A stretch of 64,000 nt of DNA from Actinacidiphila guanduensis (GTDB lineage: Bacteria; Actinomycetota; Actinomycetes; Streptomycetales; Streptomycetaceae): positions 248,001-312,000 of the forward strand of contig NZ_FNIE01000008.1 of the NCBI RefSeq assembly GCF_900103985.1, given 5' to 3'. Shown in pieces: positions 14,950-23,136 of this stretch. Each line of letters opens with the position of its first letter. Position 1 is the stretch's first letter. Both the position numbers and the translations under genes were made by a program. The notes beneath the pieces were generated by a model. It was not told the DNA's origin. It did not search any database and saw nothing but the letters and a program-made list of their open reading frames with translations.

Positions 14950-16854
14950 ATGAGCGCAGCAACGCGCCCCCGCGCGGGCAGAACCCGGGTACGGCGGACC
15001 CTGGTCGGAGCGCTGACCGCCGCTGCCGCGGCCGTCACCCCCGTCCTCCTCATGCCGGCCACCGCCCACGCGGCCGGCGAGAGCGTCCAGGTCTACCTCA
15101 CCACCACCAACGACTCCGGCGGCCGCAACGTCACCCAGGGGCTCGCCCAGCAGGCACCGGTCACCTTCGGGTCCGGCACCGGCGGCTCCGGCCAGCAGAT
15201 CACCGTCGACGAGAACACCCGCTACCAGCAGTTCACCGGCGCGGGCGCCTCCTTCACCGACACCGCCGCCTGGCTGATGAACTCCAGCGGCGCCCTGTCC
15301 TCCGCCACCCGCACCCAGGTCATGCAGAAGCTCTTCGACCCGGTCAACGGGATCGGCATCGACTTCCTGCGCAACCCGATGGGCGCCTCGGACCTCGCCC
15401 GCTACAGCTACACCTACGACGACATGCCGGCCGGCCAGACCGACCCGAGCCTCGCGCACTTCTCCATCGCGCACGACCAGACCGACATCCTCCCGCTCAC
15501 CAAGCAGGCCAAGCAGCTCAACCCGAGCCTGAAGGTGATGGGCACCCCCTGGACCCCGCCGCCGTGGATGAAGGACAACGGCTCCTACATCCAGGGCTGG
15601 CTCCAGTCGCAGTACTACGCCGCCTACGCCCAGTACTTCGTGAAGTACATCCAGGCGTACCAGGCGGCCGGCGTGCCGATCGACTACGTCTCGGAGCAGA
15701 ACGAGCCCACCGTCGGCGGCGACTACCCCGGCGCCCAGTGGAACGGCTCGGGCCTGGCCTACTTCGCCAAGAACGACCTGCTGCCGGCCCTGCACAGCGC
15801 TGGCCTGTCCACCAAGGTCCTCGCGCTGGACTGGAACCCGGACTCCTACGACAGCTACGCCGCCCCCACGCTGGACGACGCGAGCATCCGCAACGACCCC
15901 AACTTCGGCGGCATCGCCTGGCACGGCTACGAGGGCAGTGTCACCGAGCAGACCACGATCCACAACGAGTACCCGAACGTGCCGTCCTTCGACACCGAGC
16001 ACTCCGGCGGCACCTGGATCGGCAACCAGCAGAAGGAGGACATGGAGAACCTGATCGACTACACCCGCAACTGGGGCCAGAGCTGGGTGAAGTGGAGCCT
16101 GGCGGTCGATCAGAACATGGGCCCGCACAACGGCGGCTGCGGCACCTGCACCGGCCTGATCACCGTCCACAACGGGGACAGCCGCAGCGGGCAGGTGGAC
16201 TACACGGTCGAGTACTACACCATGGGCCACCTGACGAAGTTCGTGAAGCCCGGCGCCTACCGGATCGCGTCCAACGACAACTCCACGATCCGCAACGTCG
16301 CCTGGCGGAACCCCGACGGCTCCAAGGCGCTGATCGCCTACAACGAGTCCTCCTCGCCCCAGCAGGTCCGGGTCAACTGGGGCAACGAGAACTTCGCCTA
16401 CACCCTGCCCGGCGGCGCCTCGGCCACCTTCACCTGGTCCGGCACCCAGGGCAGCGGCGGCACCGCGCCCGGCCACACCGGCACCATCACCGGCTACGGC
16501 GGCAAGTGCGTGGACGTCGCCGGCGGCAGCTCCGCCAACGGCACCGCCGTCCAGCTCTACGACTGCAACGGCACCGCGGCCCAGCAGTGGACCGCCTCGG
16601 GCAGCACGCTGCAGGCGCTGGGCAAGTGCCTGGACGTCACCGGCGCCGGCACCGCCAACGGCACCCAGGTGCAGCTCTACGACTGCAACGGCACGGCCGC
16701 GCAGTCCTGGAACCGCAGCGGCAACGAACTGGTCAACGCCGGTTCCGGCAGATGCCTGGACGCCACCGGGCCCAGCTCGGCCAACGGCACCCGGCTGCAG
16801 ATCTGGGACTGCACCGGAGCGGCCAACCAGCAGTGGACGGCGCCCGCCGCCTGA
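14950..16854 (+). CDS. Secreted GH30 glycoside hydrolase with C-terminal ricin-type (CBM13) domain
   Basis: The 634-residue protein has a long signal peptide (twin-Arg-like basic start, cleavage near ATAHA-A at about 42). Residues about 60-500 are a glucosylceramidase-like GH30 barrel: 'YQQFTGAGASFTDTAAWLM', 'LRNPMGASD', 'MGTPWTPPPWMK', the acid/base Glu in SEQNEP and the nucleophile Glu in FDTEHSGG. After a short linker three ricin repeats follow, each with QLYDCNGTA-like and QQW/QSW motifs. It would act outside the cell on a beta-linked glycan; the exact linkage is not predictable. GAAGGG precedes the ATG. The promoter and TGTTTCACG sites lie upstream and a strong terminator follows. Confidence 0.9.
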   Translation: MSAATRPRAGRTRVRRTLVGALTAAAAAVTPVLLMPATAHAAGESVQVYLTTTNDSGGRNVTQGLAQQAPVTFGSGTGGSGQQITVDENTRYQQFTGAGASFTDTAAWLMNSSGALSSATRTQVMQKLFDPVNGIGIDFLRNPMGASDLARYSYTYDDMPAGQTDPSLAHFSIAHDQTDILPLTKQAKQLNPSLKVMGTPWTPPPWMKDNGSYIQGWLQSQYYAAYAQYFVKYIQAYQAAGVPIDYVSEQNEPTVGGDYPGAQWNGSGLAYFAKNDLLPALHSAGLSTKVLALDWNPDSYDSYAAPTLDDASIRNDPNFGGIAWHGYEGSVTEQTTIHNEYPNVPSFDTEHSGGTWIGNQQKEDMENLIDYTRNWGQSWVKWSLAVDQNMGPHNGGCGTCTGLITVHNGDSRSGQVDYTVEYYTMGHLTKFVKPGAYRIASNDNSTIRNVAWRNPDGSKALIAYNESSSPQQVRVNWGNENFAYTLPGGASATFTWSGTQGSGGTAPGHTGTITGYGGKCVDVAGGSSANGTAVQLYDCNGTAAQQWTASGSTLQALGKCLDVTGAGTANGTQVQLYDCNGTAAQSWNRSGNELVNAGSGRCLDATGPSSANGTRLQIWDCTGAANQQWTAPAA

Positions 16855-17175
16855 TCCGCTGCCCCACGAACGGCCGGATGGCGGACCTCTCACCGCCCTC
16901 CGGTCGAGCAGGAGGAAGTGAACACCAGGGAGAACGGCCGCCGCCACGTGCATCCCGCACGTGGCGGCGGCCGGCCCTTTGCGGTGCTCTTTGGGGCAGG
17001 CCCCGCGCCTGCCCGTCGGCTGATGTTCCCCCATCCGTTGACCCAAGTGGCCCTGCGAGGGTGGGAGACGCGCACCCCGACGCCCTACTGTCGATACGAC
17101 GGGCAGCGCCTTCCGCCCTGCTGGCGGGCGGGCCCCAGCCCGGTCGGGCCGTCCCCACCCGCCGAGGAGTCCTCC
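16855..17175. other. Intergenic region with terminator and promoter side
   Basis: This spacer holds the strong GH30 terminator and then about 200 bp of GC-rich sequence leading to the flippase-like gene. No supported reading frame was found here. Confidence 0.5.
16935..16973 (+). terminator. Strong terminator downstream of GH30
   Basis: CGGCCGCCGCCACGTGC and its exact complement form a 17-bp stem with an ATCCC loop, followed by GCCCTTTGCGG. It lies 80 bp after the stop codon. Confidence 0.85.
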
Positions 17176-18153
17176 GTGTCGATCGTCCGCAACGAGGGTG
17201 CCCTGTGGCAGCGCGCGTCGGTGCGCTCGACGGTGATGGTGGTGCCGGTGGTCGCCGTCGCCGTCGTGCTGGCCAGCAAGTGGACGGTGATCGACTCCGG
17301 TGCGGGGCGGCTGGGTTCGGCCGACGGCGAGTGGATCACGGTCGCGTGCCTGGCCGCGGTGATGACCTGGGTCTGCTCGGCGACCGCCCAGCAGGGGGCC
17401 GTCGTGCCCGCGCTGCCCCCCGGCCGGCTGCTCGCCGTGCAGTTCGCGGCCTCGGCGGCCAACCACGTCCTGCCCGCCGGCGTCGGCGGCAACGCGGTGA
17501 ACCTGCGCTTCCTGGTCCGCCGCGGCCTGACCCCGACCGGCGCGCTCGCCGCCCTCGCGGTCCGCGCCGCCGCCGCGGTCGTCGGCCGCATGACGCTGCT
17601 GCTGGCCGCGCTGCTGCTCTACCCCGACGCCCTGCACGTGCGGCGGGCCGTGGCCCAGGGCGGCACGGTGCCGGACCACCCGGTGCTGCTCGCCGTGGGC
17701 GCGGCGGCCGCCGCCGTCGGGCTCTTCCTGCTGCTGCGCTACGCCCGCCGGCTCGGCGCCCGGGTGCGCGGTTTCGTCGTCTCCGTGGCGCAGGACGTCC
17801 GCGAGGTGCACCGCAGGCGGGCCCGGGCGACGGCGCTGTGGGGTGGCGCGCTCGCCTTCCCCGCGATGCACGCGGCCGTGGTCGTCACCGTGGCCCGGGC
17901 CGTGCACATGCCGGTGCCGGCGAGCGGGGTGGCGGTGGCGTACCTGTGCGCGAGCACCGCGGCCGGCTGGCTGCCCACCCCGGCCGGACTCGGCTCCCTG
18001 GACGCGGCCTTGGTGCTGGCGCTGGTCACGGCGGGGGCAGGCGGGGTGGACGCGACCTCGACGGTGCTGGGCTACCGGCTGCTGACGACGTGGCTGCCGC
18101 TGGTGCCCGGAGTCCTGGTGCTGGCGCTCCTGGTGAGGCGCGGCGAACTCTGA
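17176..18153 (+). CDS. Flippase-like membrane protein (lysylphosphatidylglycerol synthase TM / UPF0104-like)
   Basis: The 325-residue protein has about seven to eight transmembrane segments: a hydrophobic helix around residues 18-36, several Ala/Leu-rich spans, and the family motif 'NHVLPAGVGGNAVNLRFLV' near residue 95. A second family signature, 'AGWLPTPAGLGSLDAALVLAL', sits near 255. This domain occurs alone in YbhN/AglD-type proteins thought to move lipids, and in MprF. The GTG at 17176 follows GAGGAG by 6 bases. It appears monocistronic and its substrate is unknown. Confidence 0.82.
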   Translation: MSIVRNEGALWQRASVRSTVMVVPVVAVAVVLASKWTVIDSGAGRLGSADGEWITVACLAAVMTWVCSATAQQGAVVPALPPGRLLAVQFAASAANHVLPAGVGGNAVNLRFLVRRGLTPTGALAALAVRAAAAVVGRMTLLLAALLLYPDALHVRRAVAQGGTVPDHPVLLAVGAAAAAVGLFLLLRYARRLGARVRGFVVSVAQDVREVHRRRARATALWGGALAFPAMHAAVVVTVARAVHMPVPASGVAVAYLCASTAAGWLPTPAGLGSLDAALVLALVTAGAGGVDATSTVLGYRLLTTWLPLVPGVLVLALLVRRGEL

Positions 18154-18270
18154 GGCAGGGACCTTCGCCCTGCGGCGCCCACGCGCCGTCGCCCTGCCGG
18201 CTGCGCGGCTGTTCGGGCCGGCTCCAGCGGTCCGCCGCCGCGAGTCCTGCCGTCGGCCCCGGCGCCTGCC

Positions 18271-18300
18271 TTGACAGCCGACCGGCGCGGGACCTTCAAT
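18271..18300 (+). promoter_or_regulatory. Promoter for the transposase-like gene
   Basis: TTGACA at 18271-18276 and TTCAAT at 18295-18300 are 18 bp apart. The predicted start is at about 18307, on the GTG, so the message would be leaderless. Confidence 0.55.
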
Positions 18301-18306
18301 CACCAC

Positions 18307-19578
18307 GTGGTGACGCTCGACGCGCCGGCGGCAGCGCTGCCGCGATGCCCCGTTCCGGGCCATGAGGACAGCAAGGTCGTCCTCGGCGGGCGCTACGGAA
18401 AGCCCGGCAGGCAGCGGCAGTTGTACGTGTGCAACAGGGCCAGGCCCGGCTCCGCGGCCCCCTCCCACCGCTTCACCGCGCCGCTCGCCCCCGCCGGCAG
18501 CTCCGTCCCGCGCGAGAGCGAGCCGCCCGGCACGCAGGAGCCGGGGCCCGACGCCGACGAGCTGCGCACCGCCCGCAAGTACCAGTTCACCGCCTACGAC
18601 ATCGCCTCCGGCCTGGTCGCCGTCAGCCGCGGCACCAGCTACGCCCAGGCGGGCGAGGCCGTACGGCAGCAGGCGGCCCGGCGCTGGGGCCCGAACGCCG
18701 AGCGCCCCCCGCGCCGCCACGGCACCCTCGTCTCGGACTGGGTCGAGGTCTACGCCGAGGCGCTCTGGCAGGCGCAGGCGCCCCACCGCGCCGACTGGCC
18801 CGGGACCGTCCTGGTCGGCGTCCTGCCGCTGACGACCGCTCAGCAGGGCCGCTCCGCACTGGTCTTCTCCGTCTTCGTCGCCATGGCCTACGGCGCCGAC
18901 GGCCGGCCCGTGGTCTTCGCCATCGGCTCGGCGGCCGGTACCGGCGCCCGGCACTGGGCCGCCTTCCTGCGCGAGACCGCCCGCGGCCGGCAGGGCCGCC
19001 CGGCCCTGATCGTCGGCGACGGCTCGGCGGGCCTGGCCCGCGCGGTCGCCGAGGTCTGGCCGCAGGACGCGCCCGAGGTGTGGACCGGCGAGGCGGAACT
19101 GCGCGCCGAGGCCCGCCGCATCTGCCGCAGCCGGGGCCTGGACCGGCGCGGCCTGCGGCTGTGGGAACTGCTCCAGCGGGCCTGGCGCAGCCGCGAGGAC
19201 TGGGACTGTTTCACCGCGGAGGCCGCCCGCTACCGGCTGCCCGAACTGGACGCCTGGCTCGCCTGGACAGCGCCCATGACGGTGCGTCAACTCGCCGCCC
19301 GGCAGCCCGGTGTGCACCGCTCGCGGCGCGCGGTCACCGCGGCACTCGCCGAGTTGGACACCCGCCTGGGCAAGCGCAGGGCCGCGTTCGGCAACCAGGC
19401 GCGGACCGACCGCCTGCTGCGGCTGATGGCGCTGGACATCGTCGGCCCGGCCCGGGTGCACGCGTGGACCGACCTGATCTGCGTCTGGCTGGAGCGCACG
19501 GGGGGCCGTCCGGCCAGCTCCCAGCGGAGCATCGCCGACCGCGGCGGGCGCTCGTCGCTGCGGGCGGGAGCGCGCTGA
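18307..19578 (+). CDS. Degenerate transposase-like protein (zinc ribbon plus DDE-like domain)
   Basis: The protein (423 residues from the GTG at 18307) has an N-terminal segment CPVPGHEDSK...YGKPGRQRQLYVC that looks like the zinc-ribbon of IS1/IS1595/ISL3-type transposases. Residues about 165-245 look like a DDE core: strands 'SALVFSVFVAMAYGADGRP', the helix 'GARHWAAFLRE', and LIVGDGSAGL, which carries the usual second Asp. The first Asp is absent (VLVGVLPL) and the later Cys-x-x-His signature is lost, so it is probably inactive as a transposase. No terminal inverted repeats or target duplications were seen. A leaderless promoter fits the start. It may be a domesticated DNA-binding protein. 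Confidence 0.6.
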   Translation: MVTLDAPAAALPRCPVPGHEDSKVVLGGRYGKPGRQRQLYVCNRARPGSAAPSHRFTAPLAPAGSSVPRESEPPGTQEPGPDADELRTARKYQFTAYDIASGLVAVSRGTSYAQAGEAVRQQAARRWGPNAERPPRRHGTLVSDWVEVYAEALWQAQAPHRADWPGTVLVGVLPLTTAQQGRSALVFSVFVAMAYGADGRPVVFAIGSAAGTGARHWAAFLRETARGRQGRPALIVGDGSAGLARAVAEVWPQDAPEVWTGEAELRAEARRICRSRGLDRRGLRLWELLQRAWRSREDWDCFTAEAARYRLPELDAWLAWTAPMTVRQLAARQPGVHRSRRAVTAALAELDTRLGKRRAAFGNQARTDRLLRLMALDIVGPARVHAWTDLICVWLERTGGRPASSQRSIADRGGRSSLRAGAR

Positions 19579-19834
19579 ACTGCCGCTGAGGGCACGGTCG
19601 TTCGCTCTTGTACGCGGGTTTGTACGCGGGTTCACGCGGGGGCCGGTGGCCGTCCGCGCCGCGCCCTCGAACCGCCGCCGAGCGGCCCGGGCTCCGCCGC
19701 TGCGACACCCCTGTCCGCACGCCCGCCCCCGGCCCTTTCCCCCCTCGCCCCCCGCTCTTCCCCGTACACCTTCCGCCCGTGCTTCCGGCGCCGCCCGCAC
19801 GTGACCTGCGGGCCCGTCTCCGTACTCCCGTGTA
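19579..19834. other. Intergenic region without a gene
   Basis: Between the transposase-like gene and the transport operon's promoter, this GC- and C-rich stretch shows a short direct repeat (TACGCGGGTT at 19613 and 19623) and no supported frame. Confidence 0.5.
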
Positions 19835-19884
19835 TGTCAATGAAATGCGATGCATTGACAGTCCCGCGCGGGCTTGCGCATACT
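19835..19884 (+). promoter_or_regulatory. Operon promoter with palindromic operator over the -35 box
   Basis: TGTCAATG (19835-19842) and CATTGACA (19853-19860) are exact inverted copies separated by 10 bp. The right arm contains the -35 box TTGACA (19855-19860), and CATACT at 19879-19884 is the -10 after 18 bp. Transcription should begin at about 19891, on the leader ATG. A repressor bound here would block polymerase directly. Confidence 0.65.
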
Positions 19885-19891
19885 CGTGGCC

Positions 19892-19969
19892 ATGACCTGC
19901 GCCGGAGACTTCCTGTCGCGGCGGCGGTACCTCGACTTCAGTCACTGCAACGGGGCCGTCTGTCGCTGA
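19892..19969 (+). CDS. 25-residue Cys-containing leader peptide
   Basis: A 25-codon frame starts at the predicted transcript start and so is probably leaderless. It has Cys at residues 3, 19 and 24, and a SRRRYLDF motif followed by a Ser, an Ala and C-terminal Cys. This matches the pattern of putative leader peptides (SRRHVDL...C) that precede sulfur-metabolism and transport genes in streptomycetes. Ribosome stalling at the Cys codons would reshape the downstream hairpins when cysteine is scarce. The next gene starts 200 bp later. I infer a sulfur-related attenuator; it is too short for homology to be conclusive. Confidence 0.6.
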   Translation: MTCAGDFLSRRRYLDFSHCNGAVCR

Positions 19970-19979
19970 ACGCGCACCG

Positions 19980-20030
19980 CCGCCCGCGGAGAACCGCGGG
20001 GCGGCACCCTTCCCGGCGCCCTCGCGCCGG
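19980..20030 (+). promoter_or_regulatory. Two hairpins between leader peptide and permease, candidate attenuator
   Basis: CGCCCGCGG and CCGCGGGGCG form a stem with one bulge around an AGAA loop (19980-20004), 10 bases after the leader stop. CCGGCGC and GCGCCGG form a second 7-bp stem (20013-20030). A ribosome stalled on the Cys codons would sit close to the first hairpin. Confidence 0.45.
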
Positions 20031-20170
20031 TCGAACGCCCCACCCCGCCCCACGCCCGCGCTGCCGCACCCTTCGCCGTGGCGTGCGCCGGCCCCAGGAG
20101 CCCTCCGCGCAGCACCCCGCCGCGCCGGCGCGCGCTCCTCCCCGAACTCCCCCGAGCACTGGAGGAATCC

Positions 20171-20977
20171 GTGCCCGCTTCTGCCCTGACCAGAAGCATG
20201 CCCACCGGCCGCCGTCTGCGCAGACTCGCGGTGCCGCCCCTGTCCATCGCCGCCGGACTCGCGCTGTGGCAGGCGGCGATCAGCGTCTTCCACCCCAACA
20301 AGCTGGCCGTGGTGGGGCCTTGGGAGATCGCCCGGGACGCCCGGCGGCTGTTCGCGAACGGCACCCTGGGCGCCGACATCCGGCTCAGCCTGGTCCAGCT
20401 CCTGTGCGGGCTGGCCATCGCGGTGGTCGCCGGCACCGCGGCCGGCGTGCTGCTGGGCGCCAGCCGGTGGGTCGCCGGAGCGGTCGGCCCCTGGGTGACC
20501 GTGCTCTACACCATCCCCGTCATCGCGGTCGCGCCCCTGGTCATCGTCGCCCTCGGCTTCGGCGACGCCGCCAAGATCACCATCGTGGTGGCCGCCGCCT
20601 TCTTCCCGATCGCGATCAGCACCCAGGCGGGCGCGGCCGCCGTCACCGAAGGCGGGCTGCGCGACGTCACCCGCGCCTTCCGCGCCAACTCCCTCGAAAC
20701 ACTGTGGTACCTGACGCTGCCCGGCACTGCCCCGCACATCCTCACCGGGGTGCGCCTGGCCATCGGCCGCGCCCTGATCGCGCTGGTGGCCGCCGACCTG
20801 TTCGGCTCCACCTCCGGGCTCGGGTACCTCATCATCTCCGGCCAGCAGAACCTGGAGACCAGCGACGTCTACGTCGGCGTGGTCACCCTCAGCGTGATCG
20901 GCCTGGTGCTGACCGGCCTGGTCGGCTACGCCGAGCGCCGCATCACCGCGGCCCGCACCGCCCGGGCAGGTGCCTGA
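20171..20977 (+). CDS. ABC transporter permease, SsuC/TauC-like
   Basis: The 268-residue integral membrane protein is typical of nitrate/sulfonate/taurine importers: a basic N-terminus, a first helix near residue 20, five to six spans and the EAA-like loop 'GLRDVTRAFRANSLETLWYLTLPGTAPHILTGVRLAIGRA', which contacts the ATPase. The GTG start at 20171 is preceded by GGAGGA. The stop overlaps the ATPase start by one base. The leader peptide suggests control by sulfur or cysteine status, though THI5-like transporters of pyrimidines or aromatic sulfur compounds share the fold. Confidence 0.87.
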   Translation: MPASALTRSMPTGRRLRRLAVPPLSIAAGLALWQAAISVFHPNKLAVVGPWEIARDARRLFANGTLGADIRLSLVQLLCGLAIAVVAGTAAGVLLGASRWVAGAVGPWVTVLYTIPVIAVAPLVIVALGFGDAAKITIVVAAAFFPIAISTQAGAAAVTEGGLRDVTRAFRANSLETLWYLTLPGTAPHILTGVRLAIGRALIALVAADLFGSTSGLGYLIISGQQNLETSDVYVGVVTLSVIGLVLTGLVGYAERRITAARTARAGA

Positions 20978-21873
20978 TGGGCTCCGCGACGACCCCCGCC
21001 CGCGCGGCGACCGTCCACGACGCGCCCGACCCCGGCCGTCCCGTCATCGAGATCGCCGCCGCCCGCACCCACTACGCCACGCCCGCAGGTCCGCTGCCCG
21101 TCCTGGACGGCGTCGACCTGGCCGTACGGCCCGGCGAGGTCGTCGCCGTCGTCGGCCCCAGCGGCTGCGGCAAGACGACACTGCTGCGGGTGCTCCAGGG
21201 CCTGGCCCCGCTCGACTCCGGCGAGGTCGCGGTGCACGGCGCGGCCCCCGGCGGCGCCGCCGAGACCGGCTACGTCTTCCAGCAGCCCTCGCTGTTCCCC
21301 TGGTGGAACGTGCGCCGCAACATCGAGTTCGGGCTGAAGCTGCGCGCCCGCGGCCGCCGGACGAGCGCCGCCGAGCGCCGCGCGCAGGCGGACCGGCTAC
21401 TGGAGATCGTCGGCCTCACCGGCTTCCACGACTTCCGCCCCGCCGCCCTGTCCGGCGGCATGCAGCAACGGGTCAACCTGGCCAGGGCACTTGCCATCGA
21501 TCCCGCCGTCCTGCTGCTCGACGAGCCGTTCAGCGCGGTCGACACCCTCACCCGCGAGCGGCTGCAACGCGTGCTCTCCCGCACCCTGCACGCGCTCGGC
21601 ACCGCCGCCGTGATCGTCACCCACGACATCCGCGAGGCGGTCTTCCTCGGCGATCGCGTCGCGGTGATGAGCGAGCGGCCCGGGCGCATCGTGGCCACGT
21701 TCACCGTCGACCACCCCCGGCCGCGCACCGAGGACTTCCAGCACGGCGAGCAACTCGCCGCCATCGCCGCGCGCGTCTACCGGCACCTGAAGGACGGCGA
21801 CGAGCGCGCCCACGCCGAGCAGGCCGCGCCCGCCGCCGACGCACCCCACCCGGAGAAGAGAAGAGCCCGATGA
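20977..21873 (+). CDS. ABC transporter ATP-binding protein, SsuB/TauB-like
   Basis: The 298-residue ATPase has Walker A GPSGCGKTT, Q-loop 'YVFQQPSLFPWWNVRRN', signature LSGGMQQR, Walker B AVLLLDEPFSAVD and the switch His in VTHDIREA. These features, with 'FGLKLRARG', match importers of the nitrate/sulfonate/taurine group. An N-terminal extension of about 25 residues and an acidic/basic tail are present. The ATG overlaps the permease stop and its own stop overlaps the binding-protein start (ATGA), giving a tightly coupled operon. It powers uptake through the permease at the inner face of the membrane. Confidence 0.92.
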   Translation: MGSATTPARAATVHDAPDPGRPVIEIAAARTHYATPAGPLPVLDGVDLAVRPGEVVAVVGPSGCGKTTLLRVLQGLAPLDSGEVAVHGAAPGGAAETGYVFQQPSLFPWWNVRRNIEFGLKLRARGRRTSAAERRAQADRLLEIVGLTGFHDFRPAALSGGMQQRVNLARALAIDPAVLLLDEPFSAVDTLTRERLQRVLSRTLHALGTAAVIVTHDIREAVFLGDRVAVMSERPGRIVATFTVDHPRPRTEDFQHGEQLAAIAARVYRHLKDGDERAHAEQAAPAADAPHPEKRRAR

Positions 21874-22970
21874 GACACCGACGCAACCCGCCGCCCCGAA
21901 CCGTACGCCGCGGCCTGCGCGCCCTTGCCGCCGCCGTGACGGCGATCCTCGCGGTGGTGCTCGCCGGGTGCGGCTCCTCCTCGGGCTCCTCCGCCGGCTC
22001 CACCGCGAAGGGTGCCACCACCCGCCTGACGGTGCCCGCCGGTTCGGTCTCGGCCTCGCAGGGCGCCTTCCAGTACACCGTCAAGCAGGGCTTCTTCGCG
22101 AAGAACGGACTGTCGGTCACCACGCCGCTGTCCGCCGAGGGCCAGCTCAAGGCGGCCTTCGTCGCGGGCTCGGTGCACTTCGACCAGCTCGCCGGCGGCG
22201 ACGTCCTCGACCTGTACGCCAAGCACGTGGACATCAAGACGGTCGGCTGCGTGGCCACGAACACCGGCTACTACCTCTACGCCCGCAAGGGCACCACCTC
22301 GGTCGCCGCCCTGAAGGGCAAGAAGGTCGGCGTGCCCTCCCTCGGCGGCGCGCCCCAGGTCGCCATGGAGGCGTACCTGGTGAGCAAGGGCCTGCCCGCG
22401 GACTCCGTCACCTTCGTGCCGCTCGGCTCGATCCCCAATGTGCTGACCGCCCTGACCAGCGGCAAGATCGACAGCGGGCTGCTGTCCACGCCGTTCGACT
22501 TCCGCGCCGACAAGGCCGGCCTGCCCGACCTCGGCTACGCCACCGGCCCGCCCACCCCGTACGTCGTCGACGCCGCCTGGGCGAAGAAGAACCCCGCCAC
22601 CGTCACCGCGATCCTCAAGAGCCTGGCCGAGGGCACCTGGTCCTACCAGACGCACAAGGACGACGCGATCAGCACCCTGGGCGGCTTCCTCGGCCTCGAC
22701 CCCGCCAAGCCGGCCGACAAGGCGACGCTCAGCAAGAGCTACGACGCCTACCTACCGCCGATCCAGGCGCCGCCCGGCCGCTGCTCCGCCGCCTACTTCG
22801 CGCCCTACACCCGCTACCAGCCGGCCGGGCAGCAGCAGGCGCTGAAGAACCTGGCGCCGCTCATCGACAACTCCTACGTGGACGCCCTCGCCGAGCAGGG
22901 CTTCTACCAGGGGCTGCAGAAGACGTACGGGCTGCTGCCGAAGACCTCGGTCGCCGCGGTCCTGCGCTGA
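21870..22970 (+). CDS. ABC transporter substrate-binding lipoprotein, SsuA/THI5-like
   Basis: The 366-residue protein begins with a basic segment and hydrophobic core ending in the lipobox LAGC at about residue 33, so it is anchored outside the membrane. The mature part is an NMT1/THI5-like periplasmic-binding fold: 'LTVPAGSVSASQGAFQYTV', 'KQGFFAKNGLSV', 'VAALKGKKVGVPSLGGAP', 'LTSGKIDSGLLSTPF'. Such proteins bind sulfonates, nitrate, taurine or pyrimidine precursors. It overlaps the ATPase stop by four bases. The ligand cannot be read from sequence. Confidence 0.88.
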   Translation: MRHRRNPPPRTVRRGLRALAAAVTAILAVVLAGCGSSSGSSAGSTAKGATTRLTVPAGSVSASQGAFQYTVKQGFFAKNGLSVTTPLSAEGQLKAAFVAGSVHFDQLAGGDVLDLYAKHVDIKTVGCVATNTGYYLYARKGTTSVAALKGKKVGVPSLGGAPQVAMEAYLVSKGLPADSVTFVPLGSIPNVLTALTSGKIDSGLLSTPFDFRADKAGLPDLGYATGPPTPYVVDAAWAKKNPATVTAILKSLAEGTWSYQTHKDDAISTLGGFLGLDPAKPADKATLSKSYDAYLPPIQAPPGRCSAAYFAPYTRYQPAGQQQALKNLAPLIDNSYVDALAEQGFYQGLQKTYGLLPKTSVAAVLR

Positions 22971-23136
22971 GACCGCGCGGTATCCGGCGCCCGGGCCCGT
23001 ATCCGTGCCCGGAACCGCCGCCCGCGCCGGGGCCCGTACCCCGTCCGCGTATCCGAGTCCCCCACCGGCCGGCCGTCCGACCGGCCGCACACACCACCCC
23101 GCCACCGCACCCACCCAACCTGGAAGGGCCGCCACC

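Noticed and set aside
18271..18306. TTG start for the transposase-like gene
   Set aside because: TTGACA at 18271-18276 reads better as a -35 box, with a -10 at 18295-18300 placing the transcript start on the GTG at 18307.
18307..19578. Intact insertion sequence
   Set aside because: No terminal inverted repeats or target duplication flank the gene and a catalytic Asp is missing.
14911..19800. A very long open frame on the minus strand opposite the GH30, flippase-like and transposase-like genes
   Set aside because: High GC content leaves long antisense frames open. It lacks a ribosome site and family motifs, and it crosses three well-supported forward genes.
19892..20170. TPP or other known riboswitch before the THI5-like transport operon
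   Set aside because: No CTGAGA/ACCTGA-type TPP core is present; a leader peptide with hairpins explains the region better.
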